DNA from: Harmonia axyridis
Lineage: Eukaryota > Arthropoda > Insecta > Coleoptera > Coccinellidae
Reading direction: 5' to 3'
Length of the DNA stretch: 64,000 nucleotides
NCBI RefSeq assembly: GCF_914767665.1
Contig: NC_059505.1
Location: 23,371,506 to 23,435,505, forward strand
Below, in pieces: positions 22,741-35,133 of the stretch. A model generated the notes under the pieces. That model had not been told where the DNA came from. It saw only the letters and a program-made list of their open reading frames with translations, and made no database searches. Position 1 is the stretch's first letter; every line of letters starts with the position of its first letter. A program made the position numbers and the translations under genes.

Positions 22741-24900
22741 TATTAAAGCAAAAAATTGAATTATAATTTAAATCAAATAAATTCTAATTTTCTAGGGACT
22801 TCCTTTCCAGAATTTCATGTTTACGGAAAAACAAAATTCAATTTGAGGAAGGATTCGGCATCCGAAACTTATCGTTTGGTAATATTACCGACTCAAAATT
22901 CGAAAAGTACGAACATTGTGACCAAATCATACAGAAATACCGCTCAAAAAAAATTCATGGTATTGAAGGACTCGGAATACTTCTTCCAAATAGATTTTGA
23001 TCATAACTTGAATAACCCGCTGGATGAAAACTCTTTCAAATGAAAATGAAATATCTTATATATTGAAAAACAAGATTTTGCAAAACTTCTCTGTTGTTGG
23101 AAGACCAATTTCCCAATTCATGACCGATATCCTTTATTATACAAGAGGATCATCATGTTGATAACTACAATGATAATGAAGATCATTACCAGGTCCTAAT
23201 GAGAACAATAACGAAAATAATGGAATTATATAAAGGAACATTTCCACCATAATCGTAAGGATCATTCGCTTAAGGCACAATTTCGAACTCCGTGGGTTTG
23301 AAATTATTATTTTCGATCCTTTTAACAATCCCATCTAAGTGGTCTGTAAAGGGAGATTATTGCGGGGAATATCGAAAATGAAGATAATTTGGGGCTATAA
23401 TTATAGTATCTGGTATTTCGTACGACATGTTGCTATTCCTAGTGGTCTATTTCAGTGATATGAGTAACTTTTTAATTCGAACATATTTAATATTGAAGAA
23501 TTGTTATTCTCTATAGAATATGGAAGGAACAAAGATGAATATATGATTCACCATTCTCTAAGTCTCTTTTTAAAATGAATTTTCGTCTTCAAACTACATA
23601 TCACAATCTTCATGAATGGATGGTTTAATAATTTTAATGGAGTGGAACGGAGTCCGAAAAGATTAATCTTGTATGACTAAGATCTAAACGGAACTTAAAA
23701 ACTAATGTGTGTTTATTCCATTTTGTTTTCATTTCTCTTTACTTAGTTATTCAATGTATTTCTCATTGAGCATTTTGTATAATTATTATTGATTTAATAT
23801 CGCGCACTGGTTATAATATTATATACTTCAGCGATGTAATTAGTTTATTAGGTATGAAATAAACTTTTTTCTTCTTCTTCATAAAGCAACCTCAGATTCT
23901 GGGAAAAATCTGTGTCATCATTTTTCGAACATGCGCTTTGCACGAATTGATATCGGTGTTAAAAGTTCTGCACGAAAATGATCTCGCAACAATATGAATA
24001 AAACTATCGAACATAATGAATTTCATATTTTTGAAAATGGTTGATTCAAAGATGGATCAAACGAAGGCACAAAATTAATCATGTTAGCAAAACAATCTAG
24101 TTTCGCGAAAAATAATTTTCAGCACTCTTTCTGTGAAAACAAAAATTGTTTTTCAATCGGAATAACTGAATAGGATCAACTGAATGATGTCTTCTATGCA
24201 TCTTCTTAAATTTCTGTCAGTATTCTGAAATAACCGATTTTGATGGATAAATTCAATAATTTTTAAATATTGTTGAATCGTGTATATTTTCATGATTGAA
24301 TGATTATATTCAAATTGTTGAATTTGTTATAATGGCAAAATTTTTCATTATTTTTCTACATTTCATATGTTATTGATATACAATAGGTATTGTCATTCTC
24401 ATCATGAGAAGATGCAGGATTCGGCGACATTTGGAAATTGTTGGATTTATCTATAAAATGAAAAAATAAAAGAATTCATGGACAACATTATTTAATCAAT
24501 CGACTCATCGAAGATTTGTCGAGAAATTTCAAGTGTAGTGAGTCGAAATTTCTTTCAGTATTATGAAATAGGCACTGATTCTGATAAAACAATCCAACAA
24601 TTTCTAAGCGTTGTTGAAGCGTGTATATTTCCATGATGAAAAGCATTACCTACTGAAAAAAAATTACATAAGAAATGTCAATAAGAAATGTACGATTGAT
24701 AGACAGATATAAAATATAGAATTGAATTTACTCTGAGGATCCAAAATATTATAACTACCACCCCTTTCCCTTCAAATTCGGACTCGATTTCTAGATGTGC
24801 CGCCGATATGATTTCAATAAAAACATAAGAATGAAACTGATGAAATAAATTTGTTCACTATCATTATTTTAGTTTCTGATCATACTACTATATAAATATG
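22741..24900. other. Unique and weakly repetitive sequence
   Basis: A 95-codon plus-strand frame (22756-23043), preceded by a possible acceptor (TTTTCTAG), is unrecognised. Two diverged tandem blocks lie at about 24171-24300 and 24530-24660 (shared TTTC.GTCAGTATT.TGAAATA and GTTGAA.CGTGTATAT). A LINE 3' end lies at 23700-23885. Nothing else was seen. Confidence 0.35.
23700..23885 (+). repeat. Non-LTR element 3' end, copy 1
   Basis: About 185 bp ending in GAAATAAACTTTTTTCTTCTTCTTC. The same sequence is inverted at 54590-54785 (shared TAATATCGCGCACTGGTTAT and TTCATTTCTCTTT). AATAAA and a simple-repeat tail suggest the 3' end of a LINE or SINE; the body is absent. Confidence 0.6.
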
Positions 24901-24929
24901 AGTCAACGAGAACGGACAAACAGCTACTG

Positions 24930-26420
24930 AAATTCAGGAAAAAAAACAAAATCTGGGAAAGATATATTAAAAACTATTCTAAAACGGGCACAAAAGAAGG
25001 TCTGAGAGCAACGAATGCGTAAGTGGTCCTGCTATATCTAGGAAAGAAGTAGAAAAAGCACTTCAAAACCTGAAAAACCATCAAAAACCTGGACTGGATA
25101 ACATTTCATCGGAATATCCTCATCTCACTATCCAAAGTAAACAGGGCCAAAACTTGTGTAGAATATCGACTTATCAGCCCTATAAGCCATACCCTGAAAA
25201 ACGTTCTTAAGATAATTCATCAACGCATACTCAAAAATTGCGGAAGAGACACGGGTGATTCTGAATTTGGCGATAAATGCCGTTTACGTGTTACGATGTG
25301 TAGAAAGACATATATCTATGCTTCCTGGACTACGAAAAAGCCTTTGACCAAGTAGATCACCACAAACTCATACATATTCATAGAATCTGAACAAAGACGA
25401 GAAAGACATTAGATGCATCGAAGATCTATATTGGCATGAGTTTGCTAAGGTAAAGTTGGACAACAATCTCTCCAACAGCATACCCATTAGAAGAAGGGTG
25501 CGCCAAGGATGCGCCCTGTCACCGCTCTTATTCAATCTATACTCCGAGGCAGTATTTCGAGATGCACTTGATGGTGCCGATATTGGAGTTAAAGTTAATT
25601 GGATTTGGGTCAACAACATCCTGTACGCCGACGATACCATCTTGATTGCTGATAACTTGGAAGTCTAGAACAGTTAGTTAATATCGTGGTTTAGATTTGC
25701 AGATCAATAGACATGATCATAAACATGAAGAAGACCAAATTCATGGTAATAACGAGAAACCTCTGTGCTTTTGAAGGTTTTGAAAGGTGAAATGTCGGTA
25801 ATACACCAATCGAAAGAGTAGAAGAATTTAAATACCTGGAGACATGGTTGTCTGGAAACTGGATGTTCGGCATCGAAATTAAAAGTCGAAAAGAACAGGC
25901 TAGGTAGGCGTTCCAAAAGTTCAGGAGTGTATTGAGGTGCTCGGACTTTGATCTAAAGTTGAGATTGAGATTTGTCAGATGTTAAGTACGCGTGGTCGGT
26001 ACTGCCGTATGGATTGAAAAGGTGGACCCTGAAAATTAATGCAGTAAACAAACTTGAAGCGTTCGAAATATGGACGTTCCGCAGAATATTGAAAATTACC
26101 TAGACTGATGACAAATAACAAAGTACTCAGACGAATAGGCAAAGAACCACAATTAAAAAAAGAAAAACTGCTTATTCGGGGCATATCATGAGACGTAAAA
26201 TGTACAAATTCCTACAACTAATGATTGAGGGTAAATTAGAAGACCGCAGATGGATTGGCAGGAAAAAGATGTCCTGGCTCTGGAATATGTCACAGTGGAC
26301 TGGACTTAAAACAATACTATTCACACTGAGAGAAGTAGATATAAGATTGATAAGGTGATCGCAAACATCCATTAGTATGTATAGGAAGAAGATTATACTG
26401 TTATCTCGGATATCTCCATG
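24930..26420 (+). pseudogene. LINE (non-LTR) reverse transcriptase relic
   Basis: Plus-strand relic of ORF2. In order, across frames: EYRLISLISHTLKNVLKIIH, DYEKAFDQVDHHKL, then RRVRQGCALSPLLFNLYSEA (25490-25550), then NNILYADDTILIADN with the catalytic YADD (25621-25640). Next come NMKKTKFMV, a frameshifted PIERVEEFKYL, EAFEIWTFRRILKI, and finally SGHIMRRKMYKFLQLMIEG. This is the usual order of RT, thumb and C-terminal blocks of RTE/CR1-like insect LINEs; the clade is not settled. No endonuclease precedes it, so it is 5'-truncated, and it has many stops. Confidence 0.85.
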
Positions 26421-26626
26421 ACTGATGAAACAAATTTGAAAACAAGTAGATGTGGACAAAATGGCGAAGGTACTGGGATTTCGATATAATAGTTTTGTTT
26501 TTTCAATTGAGTTATTTATTCGGCCAAAAAGCATATAAGAATGATAATGACATGTTTATGCTATCCCGAATAATACCAACAATTTTCGGAGATATCATGA
26601 CCCGTAATTTCATTTTCAAATAGGTC

Positions 26627-27370
26627 ATTATAGGTAGTTCCGCCAAATATACGAGGTGGTCCAGATTTATGTTCCATAACTTTGGCGCCGGTTATAACAA
26701 CTCTTTTCATGTAGAAAGTTTCATATAAACATGTTTATATCCTAAAAAGCTTCATTTTCGTGATACAGGATGTTGAATTAAAAAAAAAACAGTTCTTTAC
26801 TCATTATTCTAGAATTATAACATTTATTGTTTTAATTTTCAGATATTGAAGTCCTTATAATGATATGTTTTGAATGAGGTATCTCTTATTCAGTGGAGTA
26901 GATATATGGATGCGATGATCCTAATGCTATTGAAAATCTACATCAATATTTTTTTGTTCTAGATAATTGTTTCATTTCTGAAATCAACAAATTTTATTTG
27001 CAAAATAATCATTATGGATAGTTCGTCAAATATACTGGGTTGTTCAGATTTGAGTTGAATAACTTTGGCGTCGAATAGAACAACTCTTTTCATGGAAAAA
27101 AGTTCATACAGGCATATATACTCACAAGTTTCGTTTTCGAGTGTTAAAGTTTGAAAATAACTCAGTTTTTTACTTGGAACTCTTGTATTATAACACTTAT
27201 TGTTTTAATTTTGAAGTATTCAAGTCTCGATAATGAAATGTTTCGAATTTGGTAAGTAGTTCTGAGAAATATATCGACTTATTATTATTTTCTCTTGCCA
27301 AAATTATCTAGTGGAGTAGATAAAGGGAAGCGATGATCCTTTTACTATTGAAAATCTACACCATGCAATG
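26627..27370. repeat. Diverged tandem duplication, period ~384 bp
   Basis: Two units (26627-26950 and 27011-27365) share GGTAGTTC.{2}CAAATATAC, ATAACTTTGGCG, ACAACTCTTTTCATG, TTATTGTTTTAATTTT and GTGGAGTAGATA..., CTATTGAAAATCTACA. They are non-coding. The motif GATACAGG near 26765 recalls small element termini seen elsewhere. Confidence 0.65.
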
Positions 27371-28560
27371 TCTTTTTTTTTTAAGAGTTCAGCAGAGCTT
27401 CACTATAAAAAAATGCTCTTGAATTTTTTCACCATTCTCGCGATAAACGAGTACAAAGCAAATATTATCCATGAAAATCTACATAAATTAATTCTTCAAA
27501 TTTTTCCATTAGTGATGAATGAAATTACAAAAATTGTCGAAATGTATTATAACGCTTTCAGGTGGCATTAAATTGAACCAATTCACAAATCTACATTTAA
27601 ATGTACTCAAATCATTTCAGAGTTCATACTTTACCCATATCGAAGGTTAGAATCTTCTTTGTAATCGAAATAAACAGAACTGAGAGGGAACAAAAGTTAA
27701 ATTTCCTTCTTATTCGTCTGCTAATGAGCGTCGTCGTTTTGCTCGGCCCGGGGCCATTTTCCTTTCTGAAAAGTTCGCCATTGTATTACGGTCTGAATTT
27801 AATTGAATGAATTCTCCGCTGCTGGACCAGAGTACAATAAAAACAGATTTCACACAATCTGAACCGTTGCGATTGTTCCACGCCAGATTTTGTCATCAGC
27901 GTATTCCGAGAACTTCCTAACAAAGAGGTGGAAGGTAGAATTATCTTACTTTAATAGTCCCGACCAAATCCATCGAGATCTTTGCATCCATTTCGTTTCC
28001 TCTTGCATCAAAGACTAGTTTTTTCACTCTGTAATCAATTCTAAATCCATTCAGTTCTGTTGATAATGGACTCAAAAGTGAAGAAGAAAAATAATGACGT
28101 TCAGTTATATTATATTGGATGTTCAATTGATTTCATGTTTACTCATCTTATGTCTTGTTGTCATTTTTACTTCGTATTTTCGCGATGTTTTTTAATGAAA
28201 TACAACCAGTATAAATCTATGGGAGATGATTCCCCAATATAAGGGGCCTGCAGCGATCCTGATACACCTGAGGATCCGAAAAATCATCGCTCAGAGAATC
28301 GGTCCTGGTTGAAGAAACCCTCCCGATTTCGGAGCAGATTTGGTATAATTCACTTGATATTGAAGGGATTTCTAAGATAAGGAGTGATTTATCTTGTCCA
28401 CATTCGCCATAGACAGTGAATGGTGATACTTCAAGAAACCCGCATGACAACTGAGGAACAATTCCGTGAAAGAGGATTTTTAGCAGGTTATGCACTGATA
28501 AATTGCCTATTGAGTTCTGTTTATAGTTTGGCTTATTATGTTTAAAAAACATTAAATATT
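27371..28560. other. Unique sequence with one unrecognised minus-strand frame
   Basis: At 28217-28552 (minus) a 111-codon frame (SVHNLLKILFHGIVPQLSCG and SLLILEIPSISSELYQICSE) has protein-like composition and lower AT than its surroundings. I do not recognise the family. The rest is AT-rich with short frames only. Confidence 0.35.
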
Positions 28561-28571
28561 GGTGTTGAATT

Positions 28572-28714
28572 GGCCCAGAAAGATGAAGTTGACGGAGTAT
28601 TTTTTATTACTTTCATATTTTTGTAATATCTTCATCATCTACATATCAATGATGAAAATATTACAAAATTTTAAAGTAATAAAAAATACTCCGTCAACTT
28701 CATCTTTCTGGGCA
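28572..28714. repeat. Hairpin with ~65-bp near-perfect arms
   Basis: CCAGAAAGATGAAGTTGACG (from about 28574) and its complement ending TTCATCTTTCTGG (to 28712) enclose matched arms, including GGAGTATTTTTTATTAC, around a loop of about 12 bp. It is a foldback insertion. The high identity of the arms suggests recent origin. Confidence 0.75.
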
Positions 28715-28719
28715 AAACC

Positions 28720-29845
28720 CCTTGATATTCTCTGGCCTCTAAATTTTGATATGGTTTTTATTTATCCCTCAATTTATTGTGATGATTTCAATTATAATCT
28801 TTTGTTGAGGTATATGATGAAAACTGTAACACTTTTTTTATTATGTTTTTGGTATCGATTTCTAGAATCATCAGCCGTGCAAATGACAAAATACCTTGAT
28901 TATATGTGTGAAAGAACAAACATAGAACAAGTACAACAAAGCAATAAATAGTTTATGGTCACACAAAAACACAAAAAAAATAAAAAAAGAAAGAACATTC
29001 ATTACTCCTTTCTGATTCTTTTCTTTTTTGTTCTCAGATTCAACTATGGGTCATCGACTTCTGGTGAAAATGTCGGATAACGGTTTATCTGCATAATCCG
29101 ATTGTTTTACTCTATAAAATTAAAAGAAAAAAAAACAAAATTTTCAAGCTTTTTATAGAGCAGAGACTGGTCTAGAGGGGCGGCAAATAATGAAAGGCGG
29201 TATTATCTCTTTCTCACGAGAAATCTAGATTCCTGGAAGAATGAATTGAATTATATTTTTTTTAATTTCAACGAAAATTTGTTGAAATTCAAAAAAGGTC
29301 AATTGTTAATACAATCCTTTTTTTTATTGAATGATCTGATGTTAAACATCTTCACATCGAGAACATCTATTCAAATCAAAAGTAATGGTTCATCCGCATC
29401 ATCAGATTGTTGTTTTCAATCATTTTTTTTCGTGAAATACTTTTCAAGAAAAAGGGTGGAGTTTTCCACACTGAATCTATGGATACAAATTCAACCTAAT
29501 CCACCCCTCCCCCCAGTTCTTTTGATTAGTACAAAACACCAAACCTGCAGGGTGCCGACTGCCGACATGTATTTTGCCGGGGCGGCAGAAACGCTAGAGC
29601 GGGCCCTGGATTGTCTAATACAAATTTTCAAGGCAAATTGGGTTTCTGCCTAGAAAGGCAGTTTGACTAACGACGGCCCTGATTATAGTCAGGGTTATAA
29701 TCATGTAATTTACTCGTTTCATTTGACATTTTTCCGATCCCGTGAAAGAGTTGGTTCTAACATTTATACCTTTCTAGAAAGCTAATGAAAGAAGAAGAAG
29801 AAATTGATGTATGTCATTTGTACTTCAAGTTCCATGGAGTTTTTC
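28720..29845. other. Non-coding sequence with isolated GC-rich TE-like ends
   Basis: No gene. GC-rich scraps such as TAGAGGGGCGGCAAATAATG (near 29171) and GAGCGGGCCCTGGATTG (near 29600) resemble single transposon termini without partners. Confidence 0.35.
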
Positions 29846-29848
29846 TAA

Positions 29849-30636
29849 GGCTAGGAACATAGTGAAGCGACCAAGAGGTGCGAAGAGGATAGTAGAGAGG
29901 ATAGAGGCGAATTCAAACAAATATATTCTAATAGGGTTGTACATAGTGCAGCGATCCCGAATGCGGTTGCGCGAGGCGGTTAAGCGAGGATAGAGGCGAG
30001 ATCGGGGAAGTTTGTTTTCTTTCATCGCCGCGCGGCTGGGCAATTAATAAATAAAATTGGATATTGACGCATTCATAAGTTCGATATTTGTGAAAAGTAA
30101 TTTATGGAATCAGAGAGATGCTCAACATCATAATTGATATATTTTGGACAATTTATGGGATGCTGTATCGGATGAAATTGAACAAACAAGTAATTAATCC
30201 GTGGGAGTGATAGGGTCGCGAATGAAATTAGTCCAGTTTTTCATTAATTTAGATTCAATTTTTTCCAGAATGCACTCGTTGCAATATTCATACGGAAATA
30301 TGAAAGATATTTCTCTGGATGATCTCGTAATTCTTTATACAAGTGATGAAATTCACCATGTACTTTCCTAGATTTATTAATTTCGTGAACACTACAAGTT
30401 CTTCTATTTTCATCCTTTTTAATTACATACCAGCGTGTCAATAGCGAATTTTCTAACAGTATAAATCCATTTTTCGGAAACGCGCCTCCTCTATAATAAT
30501 CAAACTCGACTATCGCCTTGATTTCTTGTTCGCCTCACTATGAGATGACACCTCGTCATCGCCGCTAATCTCGAAAACCGCTATCCTCTCTGCTATCCTC
30601 TTCGCACCTCTTGGTCGCTTCACTATGTTCCTAGCC
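29849..30636 (-). mobile_element. PIF/Harbinger element (788 bp, TAA target duplication)
   Basis: Terminal inverted repeats of about 57 bp begin GGCTAGGAACATAGTGAAGC and end with the complement GCTTCACTATGTTCCTAGCC. TAA flanks both sides (29846-48 and 30637-39), the 3-bp duplication typical of PIF/Harbinger. The left subterminal part has a second similar motif (GGGTTGTACATAGTGCAGCG). It contains a transposase N-terminal remnant. Confidence 0.85.
30244..30480 (-). pseudogene. PIF/Harbinger transposase N-terminal remnant
   Basis: The minus-strand frame contains RTCSVHEINKSRKVHGEFHH, then LYKELRDHPEKYLSYFRMNI and A. This is the N-terminal signature of Harbinger transposases: a WxVHP-like segment, then GE(F/Y)xxLxxELRxxxxKFxxYFRM. 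The catalytic DDE part is gone, and the frame runs off after about 65 codons. It supports the TAA/inverted-repeat assignment of the surrounding element. Confidence 0.72.
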
Positions 30637-30639
30637 TAA

Positions 30640-31600
30640 GTAACAAATACTCAACTGATTCGAAGAAAATTTTCAAAAAAGTTTTGGTACCTACGCCATT
30701 CTCCTTTTTTCCAGTTCTCAAAAAAAAATTAGATGAATTTTAACAGTATAATAGTTCTGACACAATTACTCGATTTCTGAATTTCCTAATCAATCTTTGG
30801 AATACAATTAACGATAGAAACATTAATATTTCGATTAAGATGATATCACATTCCACAACTTTCAGGTTTTTAATTTCTAAACTTCCAACATTTGCCTTCA
30901 TTATTTATAGTAATCACTGTATGTGCTCTCGTCCATTTACAATTTCCACAAAAAAAATATATATATTTAAATATTCCCTCACATACGAAGAAATAACTTT
31001 TATAGTTCTGTGAAACAAATTCCAGGACGATCAATACTTAGGCAAAATTATCTCCAAGTTTCAGAGGAGTTTCTTGTCCCAACATTCTAGAGATCATTAT
31101 CCCTATAGTTGGCTAGCCTATAGTTTTAACATACTAGGGCACTTCTCCATTAGGTTGCGGTAGTTTGAAGATATCTAACTATTCACTGGCAAATTGGTAG
31201 ATGTGGAAACAAGGGAAGGATAATTAAGAACATCATCGATTGATTGAATTACTTGAATCATCTATCTATATGAAATTGTTTTGAAAATTAACTAAAGTTT
31301 AATCCAATAAATTTTCATTGACTCCGTTCTGAAAATGGAGTCTTTTTTTTACATTTTTACGTTTTAAATATCTAAATAATAAAAAACGTTCCGTTTACCC
31401 GAACATACATCGACTCTAAAAAAAAACGGAATTATCTTAAAATGATAAATAGTCAACCCCAATCTATTTTTAATATAGGTACCTAACGGAAATTAATTTC
31501 TTTACTCGATTTCTGAATTTCTCAATTAATCCAAATATGTTATCCATTATTTTTTGCTATGATTGATAATTCCTTATCTTTTTGTATTGATAATTCTGAA
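30640..31600. other. AT-rich sequence, partly duplicated at 32.8 kb
   Basis: Segment 30795-30960 recurs in direct orientation at about 32780-32950 (shared GAAACATTAAT.TTTCG, ATCACATTCCACA.CTTTCAG, and TTACAATTTTCCA-like ends). No gene was seen. Confidence 0.45.
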
Positions 31601-31602
31601 TA

Positions 31603-32180
31603 TACACTGTGTCCGTAAAGTATGGAACAAATTCATTTTTAGCTGAACAGACCATTTTAAGAAATAATCCTGAAACACATCGATTCTTGATTTCAATTTA
31701 CCGTATTTTGAAATAATAATCTAATATACAGGGTGGATTACTTTTGAGTAATTTTTTTAAAATGAGTCATTTTTTTAAAATGAAACACCCCCATTTTGTC
31801 TCAATTTTCCGATTACTATAGGTGTGCTTATTCTGAAAATGTATCACATGTTGATTCCAATTGGTACAGGGTGCACAAAAATACAATAGTTTTGTGTGTG
31901 ATTGTATTTTTGTTCACCCTGTACCAATTGCAACCAACATGTGATACATTTTTGGAATCAGCTCAGCTAGTGTAATTGGAAAATTGAGACAAAATGGGAG
32001 TATTCCATTTAAAAAAAAAATTACGGTGACGTCATTACTCGAAAGTAATTCACCCTGTATATTAGTTTATTATTTTAAAATACGGTAAATTAAAAAAAAA
32101 TCGACGTGTTTCAGGATTATTTCTTAAAATTATCTGTTTAGCTAAAATGAATTTGTTCCATACTTTACGGACACAGTGTA
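31603..32180. mobile_element. Three concentric TA-flanked palindromes (578 bp)
   Basis: The outer pair is TACACTGTGTCCGTAAAGTA to TACTTTACGGACACAGTGTA, with arms of about 122 bp. The middle pair (31727-32059) is TACAGGGTGGATTACTTT to GTAATTCACCCTGTA. The inner pair (31865-31923) is TACAGGGTGCACAAAAATAC to TTTTTGTTCACCCTGTA. Each layer begins TACA and ends TGTA and is centred on the same axis. The outer termini are Tc1/mariner-like. Either three elements inserted successively at the central TA, or this is one long palindrome. Confidence 0.8.
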
Positions 32181-32182
32181 AA

Positions 32183-32985
32183 GTTATTGTTATTGCTAGT
32201 ACCTATATTATTACCTATCTGTTAGAACCGTCACCTCTCTGGAGTACATTTTTCTAGTTAGTAAAATGGGAAATATTGCATTCATTATAGTGTTTAAGCC
32301 ATAGTTCGACATATTCATTATTTTCACAAACTAACCAGTTGGAAGGCAGACTTATCGAAATTATTATTCAATGAATAACCCAACTGTTCCTTGAATCTAG
32401 TGATAATATTTTTAGTTGAGTTATGCTTAAGGATGAAGAGTCACCTAAAGTTTAGTTTATTTGAAGTTGAGCGTTTTCTAATACGAGGTTCCATTTTAAC
32501 TATCCCGCTATTTGGGCACCTATCACTTTTGAAAATTTCATCTGTCGAAAATTAACAAGTTAAAACTACGCCATTACTAACAATGGACCGATACACGCTT
32601 CAGCAACGTAATGAAATTGTTCAAATTCACTAGAAAGAAGGTTAAAATTTAGCTGTCGCAGAGCACTATTGACAATAAGAATTTCATTCAGAAAGCCGAA
32701 ATATTTTACTTCACTTCTTGTACTTCTATTATTATCAATACATTTCATATTATCACTGTTAAGTACTCTCCATCTATTTTCACAAATAACGATCGAAACA
32801 TTAATTTTTCGGTTGAGATGACATCACATTCCACATCTTTCAGGTTTTACATTTCTAAACCTTTGCCTTCCTTCTTTGTAGTAATCAATCAACAGCAGGA
32901 TATTTACTTTCGTCTATTTACAATTTTCCAACAATTTGGAATAAAAAAAATCTACAATAAATGGAGACCACACTCAGTAGTTGTG
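32183..32985. other. AT-rich sequence with a Tc-like transposase 5' scrap
   Basis: At 32583 (plus) MDRYTLQQRNEIVQIH, then a stop and NLAVAEHY, resembles the N-terminal helix-turn-helix of a mariner/Tc-type transposase (xRYTLxQRxEIVxIHY). It decays within about 40 codons. A duplicated segment shared with 30.8 kb follows. Confidence 0.45.
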
Positions 32986-34190
32986 GTAATAATCATAATC
33001 ATGATCATCTTTATTTGTACTTTAGCTGTTCACACATATGTACACGTCAATTCACAAAATCATGTAAAAACGACAATAACACACACACATTAGAGTTATT
33101 GAAAAATTCATCAAGTGAATAATATGCCTTTGACAGTAACAATTTCATCAAGCTCAACTTGAATAAGGCAGGCACCTGACTTTCTGGGGGAGGGCATTCA
33201 ATACCTTTTTGTCAACATAATTCGGCGAGCCTTCAAATTTTTTCGATCTATGCCAATCCATTGCAAGCCCTTTCCTATTCCTTGTATGATAGTCGTGGAA
33301 GTCAGATTTGTTTTTTAAATTGTAAATATTAGCTCTCACATAAAGGGCAACTTTATATATAAATTGACGGAAAAGACATTATATTGTGTTCCCTAAATAA
33401 AGGCCTATAAGACTCAGTAAATCCAAGACCCGATAACAATCGCAGAAATCTCTTTTGTAGTATGAAAACCCTCCCACAATCTACAATAATACCCCAAAAA
33501 ATTACATTTTGAGTCAGGTGACTATACATTAGTGAGTTATAGAATACAAAAATCGTCCCCAAGTAGGCTGTTCCCATCAGCCTACCAATGGCATAGTACC
33601 CCGAACTCAATTTAGCGCAGACATATAATACCTCCAAACCAATGAACTCTCAACCCCAAAAAGTTAGTTACATCCGCCACTCCGCTGGATGACTTTATAG
33701 CTTTCATTAATCTATTTTGAAAATGCATGCAAACTGTCTTGTTGATGTTGATGATGATATTATTTTTTTCACACCACACACTGAACTCACTTGAAACTCT
33801 AACCAGGGCAGACTCGAGTTCCTCCAGGGATCCCGCCGAGACCAACACCGACCTGTCGTCAGCAAACATGATTACTATACAATGCTTTAAATATTGATGT
33901 ATTTCATTTACGAAAATTAAGAAAAGCAGTGGCCTCAGCGCAGATCCCTGGAGCACTCTCATATCTAAAAAATACTCCCCGGATACATCGTCACCAACCC
34001 TTACACGCATACTTCTAGCCCTAATATAGGAGAGTATAACTTATTGAGTAAGAAATCCAAATCTACACTATCAACGGCTTTGGACAAGTCAAAGAGAAGG
34101 GTCGCGACACACTCACCGCGATGGTGATAAGAGTAGCTCGAATCATTTTGCAAGGCTTTTTTAATTTAATTGATGATCTTTAGTTTCTTG
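32985..34190 (-). pseudogene. Jockey/CR1-like LINE, 5'-truncated, with 3' end
   Basis: Minus-strand ORF2 C-terminal half. In order: LLFDLSKAVDSVDLDFLLNK (RT block with catalytic Asp, near 34085), a deletion, then LQGSALRPLLFLIFVNEI (PQGSVLGPLLF block), then IMFADDRSVLVSAGSLEELE with the FADD catalytic motif near 33850. Next come NNIIININKTVCMHF, FLGLRV, a frameshift, then LSSGYYAIGRLM, RFLRLLSGLGF, DYHTRNRKGLAMDW and KVLNALPQKV. A 3' UTR containing AAATAAAGATGATCATGA lies near 33010-32990. A deletion and frameshifts make it non-functional. Confidence 0.88.
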
Positions 34191-34194
34191 AAAC

Positions 34195-35130
34195 AGATCA
34201 CAACAGCGCAGTCGAAAGGATGTTGAATGTAAATAAATAGTTCAAACTTATTATTTATAGTACCGAATACTGTAGTACTGAAAACTCTGAATATTTCATA
34301 TCTTTTATATCAGTTTCACTGAACAGCTCATTATTTATTCAAAGGGTCATGTTTGTAGCACACCACTCGTGTTGATACACTCAATCGACGAAAAAAAAAC
34401 GATTTATTTCGCAACTCAGGATTTATGCACCCTTCATTATGAACGGTCGAACTAGCCTCTTCTCCGCAACGATGATAATACGAGGCAACATCGAAGAGAT
34501 AATTCTTTAACGCTCCACATTTTGCAGGCATGTCGGGCGGCGTCATCCCTCATTAATTTCGACGTCAGTAATGAAGAAGAAAAGCCGCATGAACTGCACC
34601 ACTCAGTCTATTCGAAATAGATCACTGGGTACCGAGTAATCCTCCTCGTTCAGCTTTTTAACATGGAGGTATTAAACAAAATTAGTATTGCGCTGTTGTA
34701 ATAAATCTCCACTCTAATTAGTTTGCGCGAGCGGAGGGTCGTCGTCTGCTCATTCTGATTTTTAATAGGACACAACCGATGCTAATCAATATGGTCTTTT
34801 TGGGGAATTATCTCGCGAAACGAGGCTCGCAAGCCCACAATTCATGTCGATGCGCTTTTCAATCGACTGTGATTTATCGCTGTTTCGCATCTTTCATTAG
34901 TGCATTTCCGGAAAAATTGGGTTGGCGCTTCGATCGATACCGCCGATCAGGTCGGTCGGCTTGCGGAGAACGCGAGCTCGTGAATAAATGAGGTTATAAG
35001 AATTATATAATCGATGGGAGGAACACAGAAGGGAAGAAAATTATTATTGATTTCTCTGTCGAGCTTTGAATTATTGAATGATTATAACGGAGCTATACTC
35101 CGGGTGCACGTAAGCGTAAAACCCTGATAT
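34195..35130. other. GC-richer unique sequence (34330-34990)
   Basis: No coding family was recognised. 34330-34990 is non-repetitive and clearly less AT-rich (for example CGATACCGCCGATCAGGTCG). It is a candidate conserved non-coding or untranslated exon. Nothing else is visible. Confidence 0.35.
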
Positions 35131-35133
35131 GTA

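Noticed and set aside
24171..24660. Possible CRISPR-like or satellite array from two similar blocks
   Set aside because: Only two diverged units, no regular spacers, and the genome is eukaryotic.
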